From assembly GCA_024180945.1 (NCBI GenBank), contig JAKSGN010000021.1, forward strand, positions 1,240,001 through 1,304,000: a DNA stretch of 64,000 bases, written 5' to 3'. Shown in pieces: positions 43,801 through 54,729 of the stretch. Origin of the DNA: Macrophomina tecta (lineage: Eukaryota; Ascomycota; Dothideomycetes; Botryosphaeriales; Botryosphaeriaceae). A program made the position numbers and the translations under genes. How positions within the stretch are numbered: position 1 is the first letter of the stretch; each line of letters begins with the position of its first letter. A model generated the notes under the pieces. The model worked only from the letters and a program-made list of their open reading frames with translations, did no database searches and was not told the origin of the DNA.

Positions 43801-44379
43801 ACCGGGGAATTCTGGATCCAGATCCCGGCCCAGTCTCCTGCCGCAAAGATCGAGAGAGTTTTGCGCGTCATCGCATCGCTGGAACATACCAAGTCAGAGC
43901 CATGGGAGATATTTTGCAACAGGAAAGCCCTCTCAGAAGCCGATCGCTGTAACACTGAACACGTTGTTTCTGCAATTAGGAAGCAACGCTTCATTTATGC
44001 AGGCCCACAATCGATGATGCAAATAGATTCGGCGACACCAGATTGGCAACGCCGGCACTCCCAGCATTCACAGCATTCACAGCACCAGGTCTTCAAACCG
44101 AGGAAGAGAAAAGAGCTCGCACAAGGCCCTGAAAGTGAGGTTCATGATAACTGTAAGCAGTCTGCCTCGAACAGAACGACCAGGAACCCAGAAGGCGATA
44201 ATCAGATTGAAGATGTGCAGGCAAGTTTGTACAGGGTGGGAACAAAGCACATTACGAAACGGTCTGAGGAAGGATCTGAGCTCGCGTGGCGCGATACATT
44301 TAGCGAACATGGAGGAAGACGTAAGAAACTCCACCACATGGTGCTATATGATTCGGAAATGAGAGACCAGCCAACGTAG
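40857..44379 (+). CDS. DUF3723 protein with long coiled coil
   Basis: Three exons: 40857-41259, 41319-41596, 41647-44379; 1137 aa. Introns of 59 and 50 nt (GTATGC with CCTGAC; GTAAGC with TCTGACATAAC) keep frame. The N-terminal part shows the DUF3723 sequence order: YEPRNWIDALVD, NCLQGIHRILAASDLL, DRWWFVRLY, IEESLNEQQYSDGDIFRKIR, KWWARLSNTKQKDLKQL, LGTLHRLLTLHCNE, RYLTRIADVW. Residues about 615-920 are continuous coiled coil rich in Glu, Arg and Gln. Residues about 930-1040 may be a separate folded domain (VVGIFVITVRTGEFWIQIPA), and the tail has His/Ser/Gln repeats and basic patches. DUF3723 has no known activity but is a recurrent Starship cargo class. The next gene on the same strand encodes a Ulp1-like peptidase. 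Confidence 0.87.
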
Positions 44380-44550
44380 CTAGTTATGGCGCATGCGCTA
44401 ATTTCTTCTCTGATACACTACTGTGGCGATGCGTAATTTCGTCAACCATCTACGCCTTTCTATTTAGGAGCTTCTACGGATATATTTTCTTATATGATTC
44501 CTAACTTAAGGTCCTTTTGCTTTGTGTCGAGTTTAAGCATTATCTAAGAG

Positions 44551-44849
44551 CCCGTGCGGGAGCTCCGACTCCTATAGACGTTTTCAGACGGCAAAAACTT
44601 CATTTCCCGCACGGGCTGTTAAAAAGTTCTTTTTTTTTTAAAAAAAAAAAGTTGACACTGGTTCCCGCAGGGGAAGGGATGCCCGCAGGGGCTATTCGTA
44701 GGATACTTTGACGCGACTAGATCCCGCGGGGGAAGAGTCCCGCACGGGCCTTCGATCTCGAGATTGGAATAAGATCCCGCAAGGGAAGAGAAACCCGTAA
44801 GGGCTCTCAAGAGGCTTCTAATTGTCAACGTCTGGAGTACCCGCAGGGG
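44551..44849. repeat. Cluster of nine CCCGNNNGGG palindromes
   Basis: Copies start at 44551, 44606, 44664, 44682, 44723, 44739, 44776, 44794 and 44840. Core variants are CCCGTGCGGG, CCCGCACGGG, CCCGCAGGGG, CCCGCAAGGG, CCCGTAAGGG and CCCGCGGGGG. Several are spaced about 16-18 or 37-58 bp apart, joined by GAAGAG or GGAAG. The intervening DNA is not repeated. It lies 170 bp downstream of the DUF3723 stop codon. Confidence 0.8.
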
Positions 44850-44984
44850 GCTCTATGCATGTTTTTCAGCATATCTGAATAAGAGACAATACCAGACGGC
44901 TGAGTTTGTCAAGGCTCTGGCTAGCTTTTTTTTTTTTTTTTTTTTTTGAGAGCAACGAAGTTATATGTGCTAATGATGAAGTAT

Positions 44985-45110
44985 GCGCTTGATCGGTCGG
45001 AATCGATGAATCAATGACTTCATTGCTTGGTTATCGAGTCATTGTTGGCGTTGATTCCCAAGATGTCTCAAAATGTGTGACTAAGCTAATATACTTTTCC
45101 CATCAGCTAA
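44985..45110 (+). repeat. Dispersed repeat, copy 1
   Basis: GCGCTTGATCGGTCGGAATC, then ATTGCTTGGTT, then a block GACTAAGCTAATATACT. The same blocks in the same order occur at 60711-60770 and 61001-61040. Confidence 0.7.
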
Positions 45111-46623
45111 TATTAATAAGATAATTTTCATCAATGTTGTGTCGAGCTCTTTTATATACAACTTTACTTCGCTAAGCTTGCCACGCGGCTTGTTACCCAT
45201 CATTCATTCGACAATCTTTGAGACGAAGGATGCCCTAAAGGACTGAGGTACTCGCAGCACGAGTTTTTCACATTGAAATCATGTTAAAATTCATGGGGAG
45301 GCTAGCGGCGAACCTATACCCGTCTCGCCCAGCATGTGATAACCCTCCTATTTACCGGTATTTGAAGCTCTCCTCGCTTCAGTTACCCGCATACTTTGCC
45401 TTGCAACTCACCGGAAAGCCCATTCACCTGTAGCTATGGATTTGGGCTCTAGATAGGAAAGTAGCGTGCTGGCTTATCCCGTTTTTAAGATAACGTGTTA
45501 CCTTATGGCTAAAGAGGTCTTACAGTCTCCGAATGCGAGACAGCATTCTGCACAGGTGTAAGAATAACAAATACGTTAAGGACAAGGAAATTTATAATGC
45601 AACAAGATCAAAGACGACGGTGGTACAGTAGAGTGTTCACAATTAGGGATCGCAGAAATGAGGGATGTAAGGATGACAATAAGAAAAAGTACAAAAGAAA
45701 AAGTGGAGGAGGTTGCAGAAAGAGTGGGAGGTGAAGGAAAAATTAAGTAATAATGCACTTCAGTGAGGAACGAAACAATTGTATTTTGAAAGATTATATT
45801 CGTCGTTTCCCGGCCTTATTTTTCGATTTCCCTTGATCGTATCCTTTATTTGTTGTTGGTACTGCGTTATTGCCACGCCATTTTAATGAAATTCGAGGAT
45901 GTTCCAACGCTCCGACCTCTTTACTAAAGGACTAATTTTCGGTCCATCTTTACTGTCTGCTATTTGATCGTCGGCTTCCAATCGCATTGAGAAGTTTGGG
46001 AAAAGCTTAATCTACCACTGCCACCTCCTAATTTCTAGTTCCCGCGTTCCACGTCGTTATACTTCAGTCAGCTTAAAAGTTCGAAGTAGAAGAGGGCACG
46101 GATCTTTCCAGATATTCTCGAAGACTAGTCAGCTTATCATATGCATACTGGAAAGATAGAATTAGGACTGCACGTCGTTTAGTTCCCCCAGGTAACGTTA
46201 AGAGCTTCGGCAGAATCACGGAAACTCCTAGTCTGGGCGTCCCTCTTCACTCTCTCCGACCGCTAGAATATTTCGTTCTCGCTCAATATTCTGAGGTGAG
46301 CGAAAATATTTCTTTGGTTAAACGGACACCTCTGGCACGATTTCTCCTTGTTGCTGTCCGTACAACCGCGGAAACATATCGTCCCCCCTCACTATCTTGA
46401 GAAGGGCGAGGAAAATCCTGCAGTCATGCGGACACCTTCGGCCTGAATCCTCCTTCTTGCTGTTCCAACTTTCTGGGAATATTTCTTCCTGTTGCAAAAC
46501 TATGATACTGCTAAGAATGTTTTTACAGCGACGCAATCACTTAAAAGCTAAACTCTCCCTCTTCCCCTACCGTTTATTAGTAAATCAGTCCTTTCCTAGA
46601 GTGCGTGTATTTCTCTTGACACA
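45111..46623. other. Intergenic, no gene seen
   Basis: AT-rich. A 60-bp block beginning CGGACACCT (near 46322) recurs in diverged form near 46429. A purine-rich stretch at 45590-45740 has no coding character. The final part is the promoter of the Ulp1-like gene. Confidence 0.45.
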
Positions 46624-49248
46624 ATGGCTCCAAAACCCCGTAGACGTCGCATGAATCTTCCCGATGTCCGACACGATAGCATTACAAAAATGTCGCAAAA
46701 ATTATCCGTAAGTGCATCGTCCACACGACGCAGTTCGATAAACTGATGAGACAGGATGTCGCGGCCTGCCTGCAAAATCAAGACACCGATTTCGACTTTA
46801 GGGAGGTGGAATCTCTCGTTCGAGAGGTCGAACTTAAGGCAGAAGAGCTAAATCGAATATCGAAAGACTTACTCCAAGCAATCCGCAAGAAGCAGGAGAG
46901 CTGCCGATCTCTACCAACGGGCGAAGACGTTGACCGTAAAGAACGATGCCCTCGTGGGAGTGGGCCTCCTTATCAAGAGACTAGACCGAAAGCCAGGCAG
47001 AGCCAAGTTGCATTGGCTAAGCAAAGGTTACTTCGTACATGTTCTGGAAAGCATGGCGACAATAACACTAAACCTGAAGTTCAAAGCAGTTCAAAGCGCA
47101 AACCTGAACCTGGAAGCCAGAGCAGTGCACCCAAGACCATCGAAACGGCCCCCCCTGTCCAACGATCTGGCCCACCTGGCAACCAAGACACTGGCGCAAT
47201 TGGTTCTGAGAAGTGTGCATCTTCGTTGGTGAAACGTCCTACTGGTATGGCAAAGATCACCGCCTGTAATGAGGAGAAACATGACAATGCATACTGGAGT
47301 ATGCAGATAAACAGCCAGAAAGATGAAAATGACGCCTTCAGCCGGGAATTGGTGCAAATTTTCAATGAAAACATCGGCGATGATCCCCAAGGCCCTTCAG
47401 GGTTCTTAGGGACCATCGATACACCTCCAATGCCCGATAGCGATTTCGAAGGCGGTATAGCGACGGAGGATGGCAGCGAGATACACTCTAACAAGAATAG
47501 AGACACAGATGATGAGTCTATTGTCATCATTGAGTCTGACTCAGATCTCCAAGAATCGCTTATCGAGATACCAAGCGAGGGTCTACCTGAGGAACTGGAC
47601 CAAATGACCAAAGGGGCCACCGTTGCACTCGGTTTTGCGGACGACACGCTGGACAGGCTTCTTCCTGGTGTCCAACTCAACGATACCACGATCCTAGATG
47701 TGTTAAAAACGATGCTCCCTGAAACAGCCGAGCCGCTAATAGCACGATGGGCAATCATGAACTTCCCTATATCCGGTCTCGTCAGAGGTTTCATTCCGAC
47801 TTCCAGGCCACCGCCAATGCTCCGGCACAAGATAACCTCAACTCACCTCTTCCTGATATACAACGTTGTCTTTGGGACTTTAGATTGCGATCTCCAAGGA
47901 AATGGGAACCATTGGATCCTTATCATCATAGATATTACGGGCCCTCAGGTCCACATCTTTGGTACTGAGAGTAATTTGGAGCTCCGGGCTGATCTTCTGG
48001 CTTCAAATATTGGAACCATGGTGAACAATTACCGCGCCTACCGAGGTGAAGATATCGTTTGCTGGTCTAAGCCTCAACATCATCCGGTAAGCCCGAAGGA
48101 GCGACTCCAGCTGCTAATACTAACTAATTCTTGCTTAGCTGTATCCACATGGGACTGTTCCCGACGATTATAACTGTGGTATATGTGTTATATATCGCGC
48201 AGAGACATTCATCAACCCAGGGAAGGCGTTGCCCGTACTAGAAGAGACAACGCCGGCTGCGTTAAGTGAGCAGCTTAACCAGCTTAGAAGGCAATACCGC
48301 AAGTGTTTCTTACGCGAATACGGTAGTTTCTGTGCAGAGAAAGCCTTGCAAGCTCAAGTTCTCTCGTCCATCCCGCGCAAGAGACCTTTCATGACTAGTT
48401 CCCACGACAAGGACCGCGCCTCTCAGTCTATCAGGATCCACCGCTCTTCACTACGAATTCAACCGGTATCGCCAGGTATGGAGCACAGCTACACAGCGTC
48501 TGAGGAATGGAAAGCCTGTCTATACCGATGTGCAGAATCGAAAGGCTTCGCTGGTGAACACATCATCAAAGTTTTCGAAAAAGCTCCGACATCCGATGTC
48601 GCCAGCGTACTGAGAGCTATTCAGTGTATGTGTGAAGTGGCAAACGCGAACATTTTACTTCGTCTTAAGAAGGTTCTGACGAGTGAGAACGAAGCTTTGC
48701 TCCGGGAGTCGTGGTTCTCCGAGCCGGACACATTGGTGGAGATAGCACGACTACATCATGCGATAGGTTGGCTTGACGACGTTGATCCATATCTCTCGAC
48801 GTTCAAAACGTCCTGCTGCCAGATTAGCTACCACAAAAGCTTCCAGCGCAGAGTTGATCGGCTTTCGAAGAATCTCAAGGAAGGAAGAAAGCGGAGGAAA
48901 AAAATCAAAAGCAAAAAGTTCGGGGATACTAAGGAACAGATTGTTCATAATCCACACGATAATAGCAATGCTCGAAAACGGGTGATAGCGGAGGTGGTAA
49001 GCCTCATAGATCCGAAAGAAGTTGATCGTGTAGGGGTGGAAGACGCTGTGAAGCGGTACGAGAAAGCGGGCAGGACCTTGAGCCTCCTCAAGGAATGCCG
49101 AAACCCGTTCTGGCTACTTCTCTACCCCCTGTATGATAATGGACCGAAAGGCTTCGAGGTTGCTCGACAGCCTAGTCTAAACGTCATGGATTTCGAGCCG
49201 CCTCAGTCTATCGACAGGCTAAGAAGGCCTATATCACGAGCAGAGTAA
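46624..49248 (+). CDS. Ulp1-like (C48) cysteine peptidase
   Basis: Three exons: 46624-46707, 46755-48086, 48139-49248; 841 aa. Introns of 47 and 52 nt (GTAAGT and GTAAGC donors) keep phase 0. Residues 1-300 are polar and probably disordered, with acidic runs (VIIESDSDLQESLIE). The peptidase-like region covers about 320-500: GNHWILIIID gives His414, the acid position 18 residues later is Glu (FGTES) where SUMO proteases have Asp, and YNCGICVIY after intron 2 gives Cys485. A charged helical C-terminal region of 330 residues follows, with a basic cluster (EGRKRRKKIKSKKFG). The family cleaves SUMO or related modifiers; whether the Glu variant is active is unknown. It follows the DUF3723 gene on the same strand, 2.2 kb away. 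Confidence 0.75.
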
Positions 49249-49301
49249 GCCACTATGCAACCCTGTCGACGCCTGCATGTTTTTAGCTAAATAGACTTAG
49301 C

Positions 49302-49502
49302 TTGATCGATATGACTAGACAGATCGCAAAATACTTCGGCTCATCGTTGTTTGCCGCACGTCCAGAACTCCGAGATATCACTCTCAACCGAGAGAACGGC
49401 CAGTTTGACAGCGACATTCAGATCTCCATCAAATCTGATGAAGAAATAGAGACGACAAGGCCAAAAGACGTCGCACGACTATTCAAGTATCCGGCATCTT
49501 AG
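49302..49502 (+). CDS. Possible small protein
   Basis: A 66-codon frame 54 bp after the Ulp1-like gene, with ATGs at 49311 and nearby. The sequence (QIAKYFGSSLFAARPELRDI, DSDIQISIKSDEEIE) has protein-like composition but no family. It could be a last exon of the previous gene if an intron removes its stop. Confidence 0.3.
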   Translation: MIDMTRQIAKYFGSSLFAARPELRDITLNRENGQFDSDIQISIKSDEEIETTRPKDVARLFKYPAS

Positions 49503-50989
49503 GATATTCATGCATTCGAAACGGTACGTCGAGCTGTTAGCGTGAAGTCCGTATTGGCAACAAAATATTGCGTTGCATGTACAAGGCAAGCATTTAACAA
49601 AGTGGTTTTGGACCCTTTTGTCTTAGAATATATTTTGATTGTATACCGCACCGTAATATCTGGAAATGTCAATCAATCTCTCTTCTTCTACTCTCCCCGC
49701 GCTCTTTATTTATGGGTACCTGAAAGACTGCCCCAATGCAACATCCGCAAGCGAAGTCAAATTTCTCGCATCTTCTCTCACCGCTGTCGGCTGAGGACGG
49801 ATTGTTCGTACCAAAGGACCTCGATTGACGGCATCACACCGTTCGTTGCGTCCACGCACAGTAACATGTCTGTTTTGATGGAGACCGCGCTCTCGCACCA
49901 TTTGCGCGTGGTAGCGCCTCATCCGCGGCGAGTTTGAAACATGGCCCAGAAGACGGTTCGAAGAACGCCGTTCGTCGTTGAGGGGTTCCCTTACTCGGGG
50001 AAACTGTGGGACTGTTCGAGGCGATACCTCCGGCGTTTGCAGCGGAATATTTCTCGGCGCTGAAGGCGGACATTCCCAAAGCTGAAAGGAGCAAAAGTGA
50101 GCGGTTCCGAATCTATAGCGATGATTGTTCATTATCTTACCATCTCGTGAATAGAAGGCAACATATTGCGGGTCGCTCCTGGGAAGACGCGGAGAAAATT
50201 GGGACTTTCAAAGAATGCTTTCAAGCTGTCGCGATGATCGTGGCAATAAACCTGGATCTCTAACATGGAAGCATGTGCCAGGTATCTCCAAAGGTTGCCG
50301 TCGTTAAAAGGACGATACGAGGTAGTATAGGAGGCCATTGTTCTTTGTATCTCAGGAAGGTTGGTTGCAGTAAAGTGTAGAGGTGATGAAGAGGTAAACG
50401 GCTAAAGAAGTCCTCCTTTTTATAGCGCAATTGCTGGCCTTTCAGCACCGCCCTCGGGGCCATCCCCTTTTAGGGTAAGTTATTTCAGGACGGCGGGCCC
50501 ATACCAACAAGTTCCCATGCTAATCGCGTATGATCGCTGATACGCACCTTCAATTGGCTATAAGGGCGTGCCGGCATGCATAAGCTGAGCCTCAGGAGAA
50601 GTCCAAGCAGGAAGGTGGCCAAAAAGGGGGCTTGTAAAGCTCTTGGAGCACAGTCTCGAGGAAAGCCTTGGGCCTCCTAAGCTGAAAGGTAGAACTATTC
50701 TCTTCTCTCGAATTCTGTAGGAGTATCCGGCGCTCACGCCACCTTGAATCGAAGATTGACTCTCGATTTCACCTCTGATGAACACGCTAAGCTAGCAAAA
50801 TGGGTCACTTTTGATTGCTGTGGCCCCTATTTGCGCAGATTGATGAACGGGAGGGAACCATTAGCTGCAATGGCTAGCTGCCGGGTAAAAACTTGTTCAA
50901 TCGCATATCGCCATACCGGGCAGCACGAGCCTCAGCTAAAGACATATTCACACCGTCCGCGAACACCATCTTCAATCACCCCCAGAGAC
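49503..50989. other. Gene-poor stretch
   Basis: A GC-rich part at 49730-50110 has overlapping frames on both strands. The plus-strand frame (GLFEAIPPAFAAEYFSALKA) and the minus-strand frame both look partly protein-like, without a family. I do not call a gene. Confidence 0.4.
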
Positions 50990-51660
50990 AAAGTGTGGTG
51001 TTACCAGCGCGGGTGGATGAGCGATGGACGATTTTGGTTCTTCAGCAGATTGCCGACTGAACTCCCAAGAACAACTCTATAAAGAAGTAGACTCTATCTA
51101 TACTGGCTTTACGAGGAGCGGCTCAAATTCATCCACTTCTACAGCACTCAGATTGCTTTCGAAAGACATACATCTTGCGACCGGCGCATCATTTTGCACC
51201 AGCTCAATGGCGAGCCCTGATATACGAACACCACGACTTCTTTTTAGGGTCGCACCATCTTCTGGCAAGCCCAGAATTGAATCGTCGTGCGGTTGTATAT
51301 TAAAGCCTGTGCGAATGTGGCAACATGGTATTTGTTCGTTTTTTGGAGCTCCTTCGTCAGTGTCTACCCGAACCTCTGGAATACTTCCATGCGTTTACTT
51401 TCCTGGCTTACCAATGATAACGTTCCTTTACGAGACCGTGCCTGGATTCGAATGCAACTTTGGTTAAATATCCGGGAAAGCTTGCATAGTATCGGATGCA
51501 GGTCATAGGGGAAGGCCAGCAAGACCGAGAAGTATGGGCTACGGTTACTCAGCTTTTGGAAGCATGGAGCCGCTGATAAAGATATTGCCGTTATTCGTCT
51601 ATACCACCATTACTGGCTCTTCCTCTGTTTATTCTCTCTGTAAGAACATGTCTTATGTAT
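50990..51660 (+). pseudogene. Decayed copy of a fungal Est1/SMG7-like family protein
   Basis: Pieces in all three frames line up in order with a common ascomycete family: SQEQLYKEVDSIYTGFT; APAQWRALIYEHHDFFLGSH with LLASPELNRRAV; VRMWQHGI; FLELLRQCLPEPLEYFHAF with TFLAY; MITFLYETVPGFE; YRMQVIGEGQQDREVWATV. Intact relatives read QWxALIxLH...EHHDF, MWxHGIHxFLELLRHRLP, LLYETVPAFEDTWIECLGDL, GRYRMAIEDDDIRDREVW. At least four frameshifts or stops break it. Assignment to the Est1-type DNA/RNA-binding group rests on my memory of that family. Confidence 0.6.
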
Positions 51661-51974
51661 TTAGCTTTGCTCGTACAAATGCCTTTGCAGACTGGTTAAG
51701 AGTTGCCTCTATCTCCACTATCTTATAAGTCATACGAATCCTCATCAATCAATTGTGGAAGCTAGACGCTAAAGTTTTCCTCTTGTGAGCTTCACCATTC
51801 AAAATAATGCCATTCGAACGCGTGATTAAACCTCCGAAATACGCGGCATTTCCACAAATGTTAAGTGAGAGGAAGTAAGCCTTGTTTCCTTGTAATAAAT
51901 CAGCTAAATTATTAGAACGCCACATTTTACTTGCAGACTAATTTTTGGAGTAGCAGGGAAAGTTTTCGTAAATA

Positions 51975-52379
51975 CAGTCGCTTGCAAAATCGAGTTCACC
52001 CTACCTCGCGAAGAAAAAGTTGTGAGCACGGACCATTTCTACGCATATTTTTTTTTAAAGCCGCCATTTTACGGCTACAAATGACTCATCCGTACACTAG
52101 CCGCCCAAAGTCCTCAATACCTCGTTTTCCAGCCATACGTAAGCCATTGATTATAGGTGATCGGTAGAATTCTAGACCTGAGAAAATGTTGACTTTACAG
52201 TAAGCCTGGAGTATCCCCTAAATTGCGAGGGCATAAAGTTAGCATGTCGTGATAACATCAGCTGTGATACAAAAATACATCCCAATTGATAGGTAAAAAT
52301 ACGCGAGGGAGAGGTCTGTGTTCAGAATCTTTTTTTTTTTTTTTGTGAGGTACGGTGAAGCTGATTTTGCAAGCGACTG
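51975..52379. mobile_element. MITE, 405 bp, TA-flanked
   Basis: Left end CAGTCGCTTGCAAAATC continues TTCACCCTACCTCG; the reverse complement of the right end is CAGTCGCTTGCAAAATC then TTCACCGTACCTCA. The first 17 bases are identical and about 33 of the first 40 match. TA flanks both sides (51973-51974, 52380-52381). No transposase inside. A solo end with the same 17 bases lies at 37953-37969. The ends and TA target point to the Tc1/mariner or pogo superfamily. Confidence 0.82.
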
Positions 52380-52532
52380 TATCGTAATAATCTAGAGTAT
52401 CTCTCATTTGGTGAGTTAAAACATTTCGGAGGTATCACAAAAAGTTTGTCCAGTTTGACTTTTGTGTGATGGCTGTCGAATCGCTTTCGAGATCCACTTC
52501 AATTCTCGCTCTGGATTTCTAAACCCTACTGG

Positions 52533-52540
52533 TATATAAG
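52533..52540 (+). promoter_or_regulatory. TATA box
   Basis: TATATAAG about 106 nt before the ATG at 52646. Confidence 0.4.
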
Positions 52541-52645
52541 CCGATACCTTCAATCGCTTTTCCTTGACCCATTTCTTTATTCACTTCAATTTCTTTTCTC
52601 AACACTACTTGCAATATTTCCACCCAATTCGCCGGAACTCACAAC

Positions 52646-53365
52646 ATGGCATCTATCGAGGACAGGGTCCGCGAAGTCATGGAAGACATCATATCGAAAA
52701 CAGATGACTGTGAACCTTCTAGCCTAAAAGAATCCATTCAGGGACTTGTCTCCTCGCTTGAAGACAGCGAGTTGTCCTTGTACCTGATGTGGTGCAACGC
52801 TCGAGGTATACGTGTCGCCTTAGAACGCGAGACTCCTGAACGGTGCGCATCAGTCTTGGCCACACTTTGTGAACATTGGGAATTCACCAAAATTGCGGCA
52901 CATGCAATACTTAGGCTCGAAGAAGAGAAGCGTATTACAATTCTTAGCCACTGGCAGCAAGCCGGCGAAGAGCAGAGGTCTTATCAAGAAGGCGTCCGTT
53001 GCCTGTTTGCTTTCAATGAGGATAAGATAAAGGAGTGGAATCCTGAAGGGACTGAGCTTGAGATACCTGACGAGTATGTCTATCTTAATGGCTTGCCTCA
53101 ACAATTCCCAGATTCGGCGAAGAAATGCGTCTTTTGCGGCCTAGCCTACCGGATGGGCCAAATACTCTATCGTACTGACTGCGACAACGGCCACACATTT
53201 CACGAGACGTGTGAGATGAAAGATGGCAGAGAAAAAGGAATAGTGGAGGGTGTTTGCAGCACCTGCAACGGCGGAGGTTATCAATCTCGCGATGAGCTAG
53301 CATCTGAGCTCACGCACAGGTTTCTAGAGGAGGATCAACACAGGGCGATTAATCTCAATAGATAG
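52646..53365 (+). CDS. RING-like zinc-binding protein
   Basis: Intronless 239-aa frame with a good start context (CACAACATGGC). The first 155 residues are helical and acidic (RVREVMEDIISKTDD, LARLEEEKR-like runs). Residues about 158-215 hold a Cys/His pattern KKCVFCGLAYRMG, DCDNGHTFHETCEM, GVCSTCNGGGY: C-x2-C, then C..GH.xH..C, then C-x2-C, as in RING-H2 or related fingers. A RING would imply ubiquitin-ligase activity, but the spacing is not canonical, so zinc binding is the safe statement. Confidence 0.62.
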   Translation: MASIEDRVREVMEDIISKTDDCEPSSLKESIQGLVSSLEDSELSLYLMWCNARGIRVALERETPERCASVLATLCEHWEFTKIAAHAILRLEEEKRITILSHWQQAGEEQRSYQEGVRCLFAFNEDKIKEWNPEGTELEIPDEYVYLNGLPQQFPDSAKKCVFCGLAYRMGQILYRTDCDNGHTFHETCEMKDGREKGIVEGVCSTCNGGGYQSRDELASELTHRFLEEDQHRAINLNR

Positions 53366-53739
53366 ACCGTAAATTGGTGTATTTCGCTATTTGGGATAGC
53401 ATATATCATTACTTATTCTGCCAACCCGAATCACTCAAGCTCACTGGATATTAGTATTATTTATTTGCCTATACCTTATAGTCGTGCCTCTCGTACTCTC
53501 TGATTAGGTATAATTAATTATTAATCTGCTTTGGAGTAGCTGGGTGGATTGACTGTCTTGAAGGGTGTGTAGCGGGAGTAAATATGGGATAAGGGGCAGT
53601 ATCATGTAAGTGTGCGATCCACTTCAAGACTATTACCTCCACTAGGTGTTGTATTGGACCTTTGAATTGACCACGAAGGTCAGTGTTCTAAGGACTGTCG
53701 ATCAGTGTCAAAGCTACTATTTTCAATATTTGGGTCCGC

Positions 53740-54090
53740 GGGCGCTTATGCCTGTTTCCCGAATACCGACGTTTGCCGTAAAGAGCGTTCAAATTCGCCG
53801 TCTCTTATCGGTTTCCGTGGGCTGCTTCTGCCCCTGCACTCCCTGTTCCCTTAAGGGATTTCTGATTCAGCGGGCTCTCTACGGGTTTCTTATACCTTTT
53901 CAGCTTATCTCCCGTACGGGCCTTCTCCCTGGGTGAGCGATACTGTAGGCGCCATCTCTTTATGCTTAGTATTCCCGTGCGGGATCTTTGGTCTTAGCTC
54001 TGCTTGCGGGTGGGATCTCGACCCTTACAGCGTTCTATCACGTGCAGACTCTATCCTTAGAGTCATAAAGCCCGTATGCCCTGGGGTTCG
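53740..54090. repeat. Palindrome-bearing dispersed repeat, copy 2
   Basis: Contains CCCTTAAGGG (53848), CCCGTACGGG (53911) and CCCGTGCGGG (53974) within 140 bp, and a GTCATAAAGCCCGT end like the copy at 39130-39480. No gene in 53366-54729. Confidence 0.55.
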
Positions 54091-54729
54091 TAATAGTATG
54101 TAGTATTAGCAAAAGTAAACATACTACCAGCATCTTTTAACATTAAAGAGCGTTCAACACTTTTCAAGATTAAGCAATAAGATTACATGCAACATCGTCT
54201 TCCTCTCTTTTATATAGATTTTGAAGATATTAGGTACTTCTATGCCATGAATCCTGGCAAAATTTGCGCGTATTGTACATGGCTAAGCTCTACGTTGCAC
54301 ATTCCGGTCCCCCACTCTTCCGTTACCTCTGGATACTTGTTATATTTTGGTATAGACAGCTCGTCAGGGAGTTAAAGGCATGGCTTGGGAGAGGTAGGCT
54401 TAGGGAGAGCATCTTATCCTCATGTTACGGAGCTAATCGCTTTAAGCAGACCTTGAAACACACGGGATAGCTTAGTACTTTAATGAAACTACGTACTTGC
54501 AATGGGTTACTTAGACTACTAAAACTTCTCCACTACTAATCTCAACTCTCTCAAGGCTCTGAGCTGTGAAGGTGCACAAGGTGAAAGTGCTCAGAGGATA
54601 TCGATGATGTATCTGCTCCGGACGTTGAATACTGCATCGAACTATAGGGTGGATTGGGGGCACTATTTATGAAGTGCTGGACAACGCCTTTGATTATTAT
54701 TTAGCAGGTACTTCCGGGGGATAAATGAC

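Noticed and set aside
47081..47830. Minus-strand frame of 249 codons
   Set aside because: It is the antisense shadow of the Ulp1-like gene, rich in Ser from opposite acidic codons.
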